Below the pieces are notes generated by a model. The model was not told the origin of the DNA and did no database searches. It saw only the letters and a list, made by a program, of their open reading frames with translations. 64,000 bases of DNA from NCBI GenBank assembly GCA_947623455.1, contig OX392528.1, positions 2,060,001 through 2,124,000 of the forward strand, given 5' to 3'. The position numbers and the translations under genes were made by a program. This document shows positions 1 to 12,187 of the stretch, in pieces. Source of the DNA: Mimachlamys varia (lineage: Eukaryota > Mollusca > Bivalvia > Pectinida > Pectinidae). How positions within the stretch are numbered: the stretch's first letter is position 1; every line of letters starts with the position of its first letter.

Positions 1-1305
1 TGCAATCGGCATGATGGTGATGACTTCATCAGTCACGTCTGAGTGACGACTTTTGCTCGGAACCAAAGACACACTGTTCGCTTTAACGTAAATTTAAATA
101 GATTTGGTGTACCGTCTATACCGAAAGAAAACCTAATCGAATTTTGTTTTTGAAAGAAGGCTAGCAAACTGAGCCATGAATAGATATTGAAACTACGCTG
201 AAATGGAGTTCTGTGTATCTGAGTCTACAGGTGTGTGTACAAAAACCGAGGACCTACTATGGCTTGTTTATTTTGTAACGCGCATTGATGACATTTTTAG
301 TTACCCATTCAGAAAGCTAAACTAAACCCTTATTGTCATTTTTATACACCCGTCAAAAATGACGAGAAAACGTGAGAATTTTTTGTTTATTTATTTTTTC
401 TTTCAATTCCTCGGGGGGTACTTCGAAAAGCTATAATATTCACATATATCAAAGGGTTTGTTGAGATGTTTTAACTTTTCACTTAACAGCATTGCATAGT
501 TGCAATTGCAAAATTTTCGTATTATGCAGAAAATGCATTTCTGCCGTAAACTGTTGTTTGTCCGGAGATCTTCTACAGACTTTCAAACTTGACCAGTAGG
601 CTTGACCATCATCACATGAAGATGTGTTTTCCTGAATGGAAGTTCGATTCGACAATATTTACAAGAGTTATGGCCCTTTGGGACTTCGTATCCGATGCAA
701 CTTCGGATATTATCTAGAAAGTGTGAGAACTTTTATTTTTTGTTTCCATACCATTATATTTCCGATTGGGAACGACGGGCGTATCATGCCTCCGCTTGCG
801 GTGCTCTTGTATGATATTTATGGAAATATGCTTCGATAGAAGAAAACAAGAAAACACGTGCGAAAATATCTCTAGAAAGTTTTTATTTTCATGCTATTTG
901 CTTTCCAGACATTTTTGATAATAACTTGCGGAATGATAGTCATTGAATATGTCACTTTACGATAGAAGCAGTCGAATAATATGGTGGAACTGATGGCGTT
1001 TGTTAGTCTTGTGCATCCAACACTATCGAACCTTGTGTTTAAAGCTACAAGTGTACATGTATATTCTTACATGTTCCGGTGTCGGTGTAAAAATGTGTTA
1101 GGCGAGGAAGAACTGTCGATTGAAAAGAAAAAGTGAAGGCCAGCCATCCGTCATTGCATTGAATATTGAAGGATTTTGGTACATGCATACAATTTCGCGC
1201 CATATGACGGTACGTCATTGTTTCGATTATGACGTCACTTCCGTAAGCTATGTGATCGTCCATTTTGTATCATTGGTGACGTTTCGACTATTTTACGTTG
1301 CAAAC
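1..1305. other. upstream region of the peripherin-like gene
   Basis: No coding sequence recognised; open frames are short and lack family resemblance. It is AT-rich and presumably holds the promoter and 5'UTR of the gene starting at 1306. The only motif noted is a palindromic CRE at 1230-1237, listed separately. No clear TATA box position could be assigned. Confidence 0.5.
1230..1237 (+). promoter_or_regulatory. CRE-like site (TGACGTCA) upstream of the tetraspanin start
   Basis: A perfect 8-bp cAMP-response-element palindrome lies 69 bp upstream of the chosen ATG. CREB/ATF proteins bind this sequence. Position and perfect match are seen; function is inference, because one 8-mer can occur by chance. 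Another TGACGTCA occurs near 7868, just before the duplicated terminal exon. Confidence 0.3.
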
Positions 1306-1868
1306 ATGTGCATAGCCTGCAACATATCGGCGAAAGCGAGGGAGAAGATTGCAATAGCGATTTGTATACTCAATAGTTTGATCGCTTTATTTGGAATAAC
1401 TCTAATCGGCATGGCAGTTTACATGAAGATAAAGATTGAATCCAGAATGATGTTGCTGGATGGATATGACACCGACCTTCTGCCACATTTTCTCCTTGCA
1501 GTTGGAATCAAAGTGGTTATTTTACATATCATAACATTTAAGATCGTATACGATTGTTCGACTTCTGCCACGAGTGGGCGATGTGTTAACTTTCTCTTTC
1601 TTGCCATGCTCCTCTCTTTTATTTTAGTCTGGTTCTTACTGGCCGGGGGCCTGATGTGTTTCACTCATCGTTCTGTTATCGAAGAGTCCTTGCAGAATGG
1701 TCTAGGCTATGTGATGAAACGGTACAAAACGGATATGTTCGTGAAGGTGACCTTAGATAAACTACAACAGGAATACCACTGTTGTGGCAGCAATGGCTAC
1801 AGTGACTGGTTTGGCACCAACTGGGTCAATGAAGAATTCCTGAACACTAAACACCCAGACATTAAACG
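1306..1868 (+). CDS. PRPH2: peripherin-like exon 1 (TM1-TM3, start of large loop)
   Basis: Begins at ATG (MCIACNISAKAREKIAIAI) and ends at a GTATGG donor after two bases of an Arg codon completed by exon 2. Encodes three hydrophobic segments and the CCG motif of the second extracellular loop. Frame reading past the donor gives no family similarity. Confidence 0.85.
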
Positions 1869-4800
1869 GTATGGCGACTCCCTTCATGTACACTAAGTTC
1901 ATGTCATTATTGTAAACGGAAAAATGTGTTCGGGTTGGAAATGTGGGCAGTGTATGTGACTCGTAGTATATGCAGTTGTACAAAATGTACACTCTTAAAG
2001 GGTTGGGTAAGGAAGGGATGGCAGTACAGTACCCGTTACAACGGGGTAGGGAAAGGGAACAATTCGTTTTCGTGGGAGAGCATAGTAACCTTTACAAAAT
2101 GTAACACTGATTTGTATTATAATTGAATATACATATCTATGGTTTAGCAATCTAACGTTAAAAATAAAGGCCACACCGTATGAGTTTTAATGTAATTATT
2201 TCTTCAACGTTTTAGAATCCATATTTATGTGCTGTAATAATCATGTTGAAATTTATTGAAGCACAATAGAAGTTCATGTAAAATATGTAAGCACATATTT
2301 GCGCTCATACATTTGTATAGCGATGAACATTGAACAAATGGCGTTCCGTTCAATAATATATATTTACACGTGAATATGTAAATCAAAGTGTTTTTTTTCT
2401 CTTAATCAAACAAAAGCTGAGTTGAATTTTATTTTATTCTGCAATCGATATTTATATAAATATCTCCATTTAGCTTGAAATAGATGCGCTCGTGTTTTGT
2501 TTGCATGTTTGTTTCTTTGTTGTTGTTTTTTTTACTGAATCCAGCATAGAAATATTAAATCCTAAAATCTAGAAGAATATGATCAAACTTACTTAACATC
2601 GCTCAATGTGTTCACTGAGTTCTTAAGACCCGAGCATAACTCGTCAGGGTTTTGCGTACTGTAGCAGTATTAACTAATAAATGCAATAAGCCTAGTTAGA
2701 TATTTGCTCAAAGTCTATATGATTTTATTTTCATTTCTAGACGACTTTTTTTTTGTAGGAAGCTGAAGGGGGGTTTATTCTACTCCGACGATGTTCCCTA
2801 CAGTTGTTGTGACGTAACTTCACCCCGTCCATGTGTCCATCATGCTGTCAAGGACAAATCGGTGCACGTGCACTACGGAAGCGTAACGCTCTACCAAACT
2901 GGCTGTTCCAACGTTCTGATGGACTTCTTTGAAAACAAAATCCTCGTACCCACAGGATGGTCTGTCATATCGGCTTTTATTTTACAGGTTTGCGACAAAA
3001 CGTTTTTCAAACATTTCTTCAAAGTTCAATAATGGTTTAAATTACGGTAAACGTTACGGTCAAGTTAAGAATGTGTTGTTGGCACTGAAGTAAAATAAAG
3101 GAGTTGATTGATAAGTCAAGTAGCACTTTACAGAGTGAAATTGTTCGAAATGTTACTTTTTGAAAATAAAATGAAGATAATGCTTGACATTTGTACGAAC
3201 AGTAGACTAATACACATTATACTACTGTTACTGACCAGGGGCCAGTACCTTAAAGCGTACTTAAACACCAAGATCGACATAAAGATGATCATAACTTTGT
3301 GGAAATGAAAATCATATTAAGAGTCATGAAACACAGCATGAACATTAGAGCCGAACTCGTGGCTAATAACGGGGAAGTCCTTTCATCTCAAGAATCTCAA
3401 TGAGGTTTCTATCAGCTAAGTACAACAACACTCTGACCATAACTACACGTGTCTGTTTTTGCAGTTGGTGACGGTAGTGTTGATGCGTTACCTGCAGACT
3501 TCCATGGCAGATGCACGTGACATGAACGACCCCTATGGGGAAGGGGCTGGGTTCTGCTTTCCGGGCTGTCCATGTACCTTCTGCTCTACCGGCGATCCTT
3601 CGAAATATATCAATCGTAAACATCTTTTTACAATTATTTATTGTTGTTTGCTATTAGCTTTACACATTTACTAAAATATGATAAATATCAGGAGTTATAT
3701 ACCGATGCATATGAATTGACATTTGAATATTATCTTGCAAAAAATTATTAATGTTTCTTTATGTATTCTCCTGCCACGAATATGATTTACACTGTATATT
3801 GCATATATGGATGCTAATTCATCAGACGTCAATTAGGTGTACATTATTATTGTTCTGAATTTTGTTCAATTAATAATTCAACATGAATCCTGTATGCTTG
3901 TTCAATGAACAGGACGAACATCACTTTTGGACGGTCAGTTACATGTATCCAACGTACACATGTATTACTTCATAGTAATAATGACGTCAACGTCCATTGT
4001 AGTTATAGTTATGTGAATGCCGTCTTAGTTGGTAGGGTTATATACAGATATAGTGGCAATACCACACAGTGGTAAATACTGTACATGTATATCGTGATTT
4101 ATCACCGTGTATGACCGAATCCGGAAATAGCTACTTTTGAAGCGAGCCATGTTCGCCGCAAGACAACTGGACAAGTCAGTTTCTAATGAATCTAACCACT
4201 TTTAGTAAGTTTATATCATTGACACTACGCATGCATGCATTTTGAGTTCATCCCGTAACAGTAGAATGTTATAGTTGACAATTCTGTAAAGTAATATCGA
4301 TGGGATAAGCAAAAATGCTTGCCAAGTACCTGGTATTTGCCAGTACGAAATGTTTTTTCAGGCTCGTAAAAAAATTAGTTAACAGTCAAGATTTCGTTAG
4401 TTGTGCTCTGAAAGACTTAAAAAGATAAAAAAAACTAAGGATTTTTCAAACCAGTTGCCGATGTGATCATCTAACTAACGTGAAAATGTATTTTAAAAAA
4501 TGTGGGTTGTGTACGGGGGGATAGCTTGTTTGTGTACGGGGCACATACTCCGAAAAATGAAGGTGAATACGGGGTAAAGCGAACGTATTTGTTTAAATAC
4601 CGTTTTCTCCCTACTCAGTTTTAGATATGATATTGTACAAGTGTATATACTGTGAAAGACGTTTCACAGTGTTCGGTGATATCATTTATTATCATATGAA
4701 TGTGGAACAACATGAAAACAATGTAATAACATTTATATTCGATTGAAGGTATCCCTTCAAAAACATTATCGTTCGGTTTTATGTATGTAGGGAACAAGGC

Positions 4801-7800
4801 AGACCTATTTCCATTCCTGATTAAAAGCAACTGAGGCATACAGTTGAATGTCCTGTAATTTTATAGTACAGATGGATGTTAGCTATGAGAACTAATTTAC
4901 ATTCTTCTGGGGGAGAGATGGAACACATCGGGTCACTCGAGGAATACATTCCGTTTCTCTATTGAACAATCTCTTTTCTACTATTGTTGTTAATCTTGAC
5001 TTTACCACATCAGCTATGTGACATTCTGAGAACATCAAGCTAGGTCAAGGAGTTCATGAAATATCTTGTGCACAACCTTTTAATATAAAAATGATCAACG
5101 GCGACCTTTGACCTTTATCTTTTACCAATGACAACCAACAATGAATAAGGTGTAGACCTTGAACGTGTGATACTATGGTATGAATGTTAACCAAATCTGA
5201 CCATGGTTTTAAATATATGTTGTACACAATGTCCAGACCCACGGGCGGGATGCACAGACAAAGTGATTACTTATTAACAAACAATCTCCAAATTTGTTTA
5301 TATTGTTGACACATCAAGACAGATTCAAACATTGTGCCTGGCTCCTCTTTATGACCTGATATCTACCGCATTTCTTGCGTATTAAGTGTGGTGTTGTCCG
5401 TTCGTTGCTCCTTTGTATAGCCCACACATACAAAAATATTGTTTTTATGGTTTCAAATCTTAAGCTTATTTCCATGAAATTAACACTGACGTCAGGGGAG
5501 ACGTTCACAGATTTCATTTCTCCTTTAAACACATCAACAACATAATCCACAGTCTACATTTGCACTAAAAATATGTTTTGGAAACTACAATTATGCATAA
5601 AAAAAATTTGTCAAGCAGTTATTGTATGATGACAATTTCAAAATTGGTCGAAATACACTAAACTAGATGGGGAAATGTAAGGTGCGACATTACTTATGAC
5701 CAGGTACTAGGGGTATAATAAAAACTTTCAATAAGCTCTGTTGTGTACTTCACGAGCTTATTCTATGCTGTAAATTGTCCGTCAGTTTTAATACCAATGT
5801 CACCCCCTTTTGTTCTATAATGGTAGCTAAAGAAAGAGAATCATCACTATTCATAAAAGGCAAACGGGATTTTGCAACCAATGACAGTTTTTTGAGAAAT
5901 AATATACATGTAACACGTGCGTCATCGTTACTATTACACACACATTACGCAGGTCACTATTACATATGTAGTAGGCAATACGTTAGTCTGATTAAAATGC
6001 AGATCCTTATTCTCACTCCGTTATATAAGGATCTGAATACATCTCATAAGAGGTCCTGTTCTGATGACATCTGAACCTTCTGTATTTCATATTCAATGCG
6101 AATTATCTAATTGACGATGCAATCTGCAGTAAGTCATTTCGTCAAAATATGTTTGCAGTATAAGACTTTATCTACAATAGAATTATACAATTTTTGTCGT
6201 CCACCAGTAAGCGGTATTCAATTGGTTAATGGACAAGCTCACCACGATGTGACCCCTTATGGAAGTTGTATGCGGAGAATAACGGAGAGACAATTAGGAT
6301 CGGTATTTCAATCAGATTGGCAATAAGTAACATGCAGGATAAACAGGAAACTCAAACTACAAAGCCATATTATATATAGTGACGTACTTCTGTGCTTCAA
6401 AATGTCCTTTCTACAGACAATAAGTTATACATTGTATCATATAAATCATTTAAATGATTGTATACATATCCCCCGTACAGTGAAAAACCTATCCCCGTAA
6501 ACCTCATTCTGTTTCTTTTACTAGCCCCCGTACACCAGCGGAAAATGTTTGATTAAATTTGACGTACTTCTAACAGTTCAATCAACAAAATAGTTTGCAT
6601 TCTGCCTGAGGAACTAACATAGATGATATAACAAATAAAAATTTGGTCAAGAAGGATCAATAAAATCATATTATTCATCATTGAACGTGAATGCAGGTCA
6701 GATTTATCAGGTAATAGGTAACAACTCGATTATCTGTTATTTAATTAAAAGCGCTTACCAAGTAATTTTGTATGTTTTGAGTAGTTTGATTAGTGTAGAA
6801 TTACGAGGCAACTTGAAACATGTTTGTATACACAGTAACACTGAAAAATAAACGTTGTAATTATCGTGTCCAGGTCTCCGATCAGGCTGAAGCGAGAGGA
6901 AAAGTAGCTATTTCCGGATTCGGTCATACACGGTGTTTATTGTCGCAAATATTGAGTGAGTAATCAACTGTCGTGTTACATGGATCAGGCTGTAGTGATC
7001 TGTCGTGTTACATGGATCAGGCTGTAGTGATCTGTCGTGTTACATGGATCAGGCTGTAGTGATCTGTCGTGTTACATGGATCAGACTGTAGTGATCTGTC
7101 GTGTTACATGGATCAGGCTGTAGTGATCTGTCGTGTTACATGGATCAGGCTGTAGTGATCTGTCGTGTTACATGGATCAGGCTGTAGTGATCTGTCGTGT
7201 TACATGGATCAGGCTGTAGTGATCTGTCGTGTTACATGGATCAGGCTGTAGTGATCTGTCGTGTTACATGGATCAGGCTGTAGTGATCTGTCGTGTTACA
7301 TGGATCAGGCTGTAGTGATCTGTCGTGTTACATGGATCAGGCTGTAGTGATCTGTCGTGTTACATGGATCAGGCTGTAGTGATCTGTCGTGTTACATGGA
7401 TCAGGCTGTAGTGATCTGTCGTGCTACATGGATCAGGCTGTAGTGATCTGTCGTGTTACATGGATCAGGCTGTAGTGATCTGTTCCGTGTTACATGGATC
7501 AGGCTGTAGTGATCTGTCGTGTTACATGGATCAGGCTGTAGTGATCTGTCGTGTTACATGGATCAGGCTGTAGTGATCTGTCGTGTTACATGGATCAGGC
7601 TGTAGTGATCTGTCGTGTTACATGGATCAGGCTGTAGTGATCTGTCGTGTTACATGGATCAGGCTGTAGTGATCTGTCGTGTTACATGGATCAGGCTGTA
7701 GTGATCTGTCGTGTTACATGGATCAGGCTGTAGTGATCTGTCGTGTTACATGGATCAGGCTGTAGTGATCTGTCGTGTTACATGGATCAGGCTGTAGTGA

Positions 7801-8361
7801 TCTGTTCCGTGGTAAATCATTCTCGTACTAACCAACACCACACCTCTTACATGTTCTATTGATCACATGACGTCAGCATCTTAAACAATTCTCTGTTACG
7901 AACTTAACAGGGAGGCAGCGTGCCAGGGATGATGTAGAATATAGATATAGTTTTTCTCTAAATTCTTCTCTTACTAACAAAGTATATACATCTTACATGT
8001 TCTATTAATAGGGAAAAAGCGAGCCAGGGATGATGTAGAAAATGGAATGGATAAAACCGCCCCGGAGTTTGACCGAGAGGGTAGTGGTGGAAGAGACGAA
8101 TCGACGCATACGAGCAAAAAAGATAAAAAGGACAAAAAGGAGAGAAAAGAAAAAGACAAAAGGGACACAAAGAGAAAGGACAAAAAAGAAAAAGACAAAT
8201 CTAGGGGTCATAAGGATAAAAAATATGGTGGTAAAACCTCACCTTCTAAAAGGAAAGGTTCTTCCAGAGAGGAGAAAACTTCGCCAAAATCTAAGAGATC
8301 GCCCAAAAAATCGCCTAAGTCGCGAAAGTCCACGAAGAAACTGAAAGGCCGAAGAAGATAG
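1306..8361 (+). CDS. PRPH2: peripherin-2 (RDS/ROM1)-like tetraspanin, four exons
   Basis: Coding exons 1306-1868, 2759-2987, 3465-3615 and 8012-8361 join in frame (phases 2, 0, 1) to about 430 residues; human peripherin-2 has about 346. Seen: four membrane segments (about 14-39, 60-81, 94-117 and 250-272) and a large extracellular loop with the family cysteines: CCG at 159-161, SCC at 203-205, PRPC ending at 213, and GC at 236-237. The stretches EYHCCGSNGYSDWF and VPYSCCDVTSPRPC align well with vertebrate peripherin-2, which with ROM1 shapes photoreceptor disc rims and oligomerises; invertebrate relatives have less defined roles. The cysteine used for intermolecular disulfides in vertebrates (Cys150) has no counterpart in KRYKTDMFVKVTLDKLQ. 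The cytoplasmic tail is unlike vertebrate tails: a Lys/Asp/Ser-rich block from the last exon. The start is the first ATG that gives a short N-terminus before TM1; a longer in-frame start at 1120 is less likely. Intron 3 carries a transposon-like element and a minisatellite. Tail assignment rests on splice phase only. Confidence 0.85.
2759..2987 (+). CDS. PRPH2: peripherin-like exon 2 (large loop, start of TM4)
   Basis: Follows a T-rich tract ending TTTTTGTAG and ends before GTTTGC at a codon boundary. Encodes the SCC, PRPC and GC cysteine motifs typical of peripherin/ROM1 EC2 and the start of TM4 (WSVISAFILQ). Too short a frame to be found without splice reasoning; identified by reading the sequence. 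Confidence 0.85.
3465..3615 (+). CDS. PRPH2: peripherin-like exon 3 (end of TM4, proximal tail)
   Basis: Acceptor TTTTTGCAG; encodes LVTVVLMRYLQTSMADARD and a Cys-rich stretch (FCFPGCPCTFC) that may be palmitoylated (inference). Donor GTAAAC at 3616 leaves one base of a codon, which matches the GG start of both candidate exons 4. If unspliced, the frame stops at 3674, giving a 333-residue protein. Confidence 0.75.
4098..6940. mobile_element. 2.8-kb non-autonomous DNA transposon with 36-bp perfect TIRs
   Basis: Bases 4103-4138 and 6900-6935 are perfect inverted repeats (36 of 36, starting CACCGTGTATGACCG). The element is flanked on both sides by TTTAT (4098-4102 and 6936-6940), a plausible 5-bp target-site duplication. 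About 370 bp inside each TIR lies a cluster of three TACGGGG motifs in mirror orientation (4509-4574 and 6470-6536), typical of subterminal repeats. No transposase frame is recognisable; the longest internal open frames (about 60-100 codons near 5775-6074) resemble nothing known. The superfamily is not assigned. It sits in intron 3 of the peripherin-like gene. Confidence 0.8.
6968..7812. repeat. 32-bp minisatellite, about 26 copies
   Basis: Unit begins TGTCGTGTTACATGGATCAG. Very homogeneous: only a few substitutions and one small insertion variant (TGTTCCGTG near 7481), repeated at the right end, which suggests recent spread. Each unit contains GATCA and TGATC eight bases apart, able to form a small hairpin. 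It begins about 30 bp right of the transposon-like element, within intron 3 of the tetraspanin gene. Confidence 0.95.
7911..8008 (+). CDS. possible alternative or duplicated terminal exon of the tetraspanin
   Basis: After acceptor AACTTAACAG the sequence reads RQRARDDVEY in the same phase (GG start) as the true exon 4, which reads KKRARDDVEN. It runs to TAA at 8006-8008, adding about 32 residues with no Lys block. A shared 16-base segment precedes both (7845-7860 and 7991-8006), so this is a partial local duplication. It could be an alternative 3' end or an unused relic. Confidence 0.4.
8012..8361 (+). CDS. PRPH2: Lys-rich terminal exon of the peripherin-like gene
   Basis: Acceptor TTCTATTAATAG is followed by a frame continuing exon 3 in phase (C + GG = Arg). 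It encodes about 116 residues starting KKRARDDVENGMDKTAPEFD, then a run of KKDKK/KEKDKR motifs and SPK/SRKSPK repeats ending GRRR-stop. Very high charge suggests an intrinsically disordered cytoplasmic tail. An alternative is an unrelated single-exon gene starting at the ATG at 8047; phase match and position favour the tetraspanin. Confidence 0.6.
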
Positions 8362-8544
8362 ACGGACATGTACAGCAACAATAACTTCGGATTGCCTGTC
8401 TCTTTCACAGAGTTCCTTGAAGTGTGTCGGATATAAGCTTCTAAAGCAATCATTGACACTGCATGTACTTACGTATACTGACTAGAACTAGTACAATAGT
8501 ATATGTAACTGTCTTGTTTGGTTAAATGCTTACACAGTAATGAC

Positions 8545-8550
8545 ATTAAA
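8545..8550 (+). terminator. candidate poly(A) signal ATTAAA
   Basis: Lies about 185 bp after the stop at 8361, the first canonical-type hexamer noted downstream. Motif seen; use inferred. Confidence 0.35.
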
Positions 8551-8699
8551 CGTTGTAAATATTGTAAAATTGATTTTGGTCACTTTTCCTGATTCTTTAG
8601 TCTCCAGGTAACACGAACAACTTACTTCAAATCTTTATACAATTTCTGGCCAGAATACAAATTATATATTTGGTTGTGTTCTCGCCTACTTTGTTCATA

Positions 8700-10256
8700 A
8701 AACAGTAGCGATATCGTCAACTATATATGCATACATATTCATACTATAGTACCGCGATCTCGCCAACTAAATGCATATTCATACTACAGTACAGCGATCT
8801 TGCCAACTACATGCATATTCATACTACAATACAGCGATCTCGCAAACTACATGCACATTCATAAAACAGTACGCGATCTCGCCAACTAAATGCATATTCA
8901 TACTATAGTACCGCGATCTCGCCAACTAAATGCATATTCATACTATAGAACCGCAATCTCGCAAACTACATGCATATTCATACTATAGTACCGCGATCTC
9001 GCCAACTACATGCATATTGATAAAACAGTACAGCGATCTCGCAAACTAAATGCATATTCATACTATAGTACAGCGATCTCGCAAACTACATGCATATTCA
9101 TACTATAGTACAGCGATCTCGCAAACTACATGCACATTCATAAAACAGTACGCGATCTCGCCAACTAAATGCATATTCATACTATAGTACCGCGAATTCG
9201 CCAACTAAATGCATATTCATACTATAGTACAGCGATCTCGCAAACTACATGCACATTCATAAAACAGTACGCGATCTCGCCAACTACATGCATTTTCATA
9301 CTACAATACAGCGATCTCGCCAACTACATGCATATTCATACTACAGTACCGCGATCTCGCCAATTACATGCATATTCATACTACAGTACCGCGATCTCGC
9401 CAACTACATGCATATTCATACTTCAGTACAGCGATCTCGCCAACTACATGCATATTCATACTTCAGTACAGTGATCTCGCCAACTACATGCATATTCATA
9501 AAACCGTACAGCGATCTCGCCAACTACATGCATATTCATAAAACAGTACAGCGATCTCGCTAACTATATTGATAAAACAATACAACAATCTCGCCATGTA
9601 TGTTTATAAAATAGTACAGCAATATCACCATGTACGGTATGTTCATAAAACGGTTCAGCGATATCGCCAACTTTATTCGCCATGCATGTATGTTCTTAAA
9701 ATAGAACAGTGATCTCGCTAACTATATTCATAAAACAGTACAGCAATCTCGCCAACTGTGTTCATAAAACAGTACAGCAATCTCGCCATGTATATGCATA
9801 AAACAGTACAGCAATCTCGCCATGTATATACATAAAACAGTACAGTAATCTCGCCAACTGTGTTCATAAAACAGTACAACAATCTCGCCATGTATATGCA
9901 TAAAACAGTACAGCAATCTCGCCATGTATATACATAAAACAGTACAGTAATCTCGCCAACTGTGTTCATAAAACAGTACAACAATCTCGCCATGTATATG
10001 CATAAAACAGTACAGCAATCTCACCATGTTTATGCATAAAACGGTACAGCAATCTCGCCATGTATGTTCATAAAACAGTACAGCAATCTCGCCAACTATA
10101 TTCATAAAACAGAACAGCAATCTCGCCAAATGTGTTCATAAAACAGAACAGCAATCTCGTCAAATATGTTCGTAAAACAGTACAGCAATCTCGCCAACTG
10201 TGTTCATAAAACAGTACAGCAATCTCGCCAACTGTGTTCATAAAACAGTACAGCAA
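8700..10256. repeat. minisatellite changing from a 40-bp to a 34-bp unit
   Basis: Left part (to about 9560) has 38-40 bp units built on ATGCATATTCATACTA and GCGATCTCGCCAACTA. Right part has about 34-bp units built on CATAAAACAGTACAGCAATC and TCGCCATGTATATG. The two share the CAGTACAGC.ATCTCGCCA core, so one array evolved through a unit deletion. Open frames in both strands (for example 9728-10129 minus) are by-products. It lies between the tetraspanin and Dispatched genes. Confidence 0.95.
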
Positions 10257-10359
10257 TTATCTGTTATATATCGCAAGAAGATATACAGTTTGACTTGATG
10301 TTGAACAATTAAGAGAAATGTATTAGACCAATATTGTTCTAATAAAGTTGATAGTTGAC

Positions 10360-11993
10360 ATGTAAATGTATATGGTGCTGTATGTACAATACGTTATGGT
10401 TTATCACCCGGCTACAGGTAAATGTATACGGTGCTGTATGTACAATACGTTATGGTATATCACCCGGCTACAGGTAAATGTATATGGTGCTGTATGAACA
10501 ATACGTTATGGTATATCACCCGGCTACAGGTAAATGTATATGGTGCTGTATGTACAATACGTTATGGTATATCACCCGGCTACATGTAAATGTATATGGT
10601 GCTGTATGTACAATACGTTATGGTTTATCACCCGGCTACAGGTAAATGTATACGGTGCTGTATGTACAATACGTTATGGTTTATCACCCGGCTACAGGTA
10701 AATGTATACGGTGCTGTATGTACAATACGTTATGGTATATCACCCGGCTACAGGTAAATGTATATGGTGCTGTATGTACAATACGTTATGGTATATCACC
10801 CGGCTACAGGTAAATGTATATGGTGCTGTATGTACAATACGTTATGGTTTATCACCCGGCTACAGGTAAATGTATATGGTGCTGTATGTACAATACGTTA
10901 TGGTATATCACCCGGCTACAGGTAAATGTATATGGTGCTGTATGTACAATACGTTATGGTATATCACCCGGCTACAGGTAAATGTATATGGTGCTGTATG
11001 TACAATACGTTATGGTATATCACCCGGCTACAGGTAAATGTATATGGTGCTGTATGTACAATACGTTATGGTATATCACCCGCCTACAGGTAAATGTATA
11101 TGGTGCTGTATGTACAATACGTTATGGTATATCACCCGGCTACAGGTAAATGTATATGGTGCTGTATGTACAATACGTTATGGTATATCACCCGGCTACA
11201 GGTAAATGTATATGGTGCTGTATGTACAATACGTTATGGTATATCACCCGGCTACAGGTAAATGTATATGGTGCTGTATGTACAATACGTTATGGTATAT
11301 CACCCGGCTACAGGTAAATGTATATGGTGCTGTATGTACAATACGTTATGGTATATCACCCGGCTACAGGTAAATGTATATGGTGCTGTATGTACAATAC
11401 GTTATGGTATATCACCCGGCTACAGGTAAATGTATATGGTGCTGTATGTACAATACGTTATGGTATATCACCCGGCTACAGGTAAATGTATATGGTGCTG
11501 TATGTACAATACGTTATGGTATATCACCCGGCTACAGGTAAATGTATATGGTGCTGTATGTACAATACGTTATGGTATATCACCCGGCTACAGGTAAATG
11601 TATATGGTGCTGTATGTACAATACGTTATGGTATATCACCCGGCTACAGGTAAATGTATATGGTGCTATATGTACAATACGTTATGGTATATCACCCGGC
11701 TACAGGTAAATGTATACGGTGCTGTATGTACAATACGTTATGGTATATCACCCGGCTACAGGTAAATGTATATGGTGCTGTATGTACAATACGTTATGGT
11801 ATATCACCCGGCTACAGGTAAATGTATATGGTGCTGTATGTACAATACGTTATGGTATATCACCCGCCTACAGGTAAATGTATATGGTGCTGTATGTACA
11901 ATACGTTATGGTATATCACCCGGCTACAGGTAAATGTATACGGTGCTGTATGTACAATACGTTATGGTATATCACCCGCCTACAGGTAAATGC
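10360..11993. repeat. 56-bp minisatellite, about 29 copies
   Basis: Unit includes GTAAATGTATATGGTGCTG and CAATACGTTATGGTATATCA followed by CCCGGCTACAG. Almost identical copies; variation is limited to TATAC/TATAT, TTTATC/TATATC and GGC/GCC positions, giving a readable variant map. Intergenic. Confidence 0.97.
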
Positions 11994-12187
11994 TATAGGT
12001 TGTTTCCTTTCTCCAAAATATAGACCGAGTTACACGTAGGTATTTGACTACAAAGAACAGAACACAGTAAAACCAATGATATAAACTATTGATCATATTA
12101 TTTATGATTTTGTTTACAAATGGCAATTTACAGGAAATTGTTCAAACGCACGTCTGTGGATTTAACATCAAAAATAAAGAATAATAA

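Noticed and set aside
5775..6074. 99-codon plus-strand frame inside the 2.8-kb element as a transposase fragment
   Set aside because: No recognisable transposase motif, ordinary length for chance, and an overlapping opposite frame.
6968..7812. CRISPR-like regular repeats
   Set aside because: Pure tandem array without variable spacers, in an intron-bearing eukaryotic gene; the same applies to all arrays in the window.
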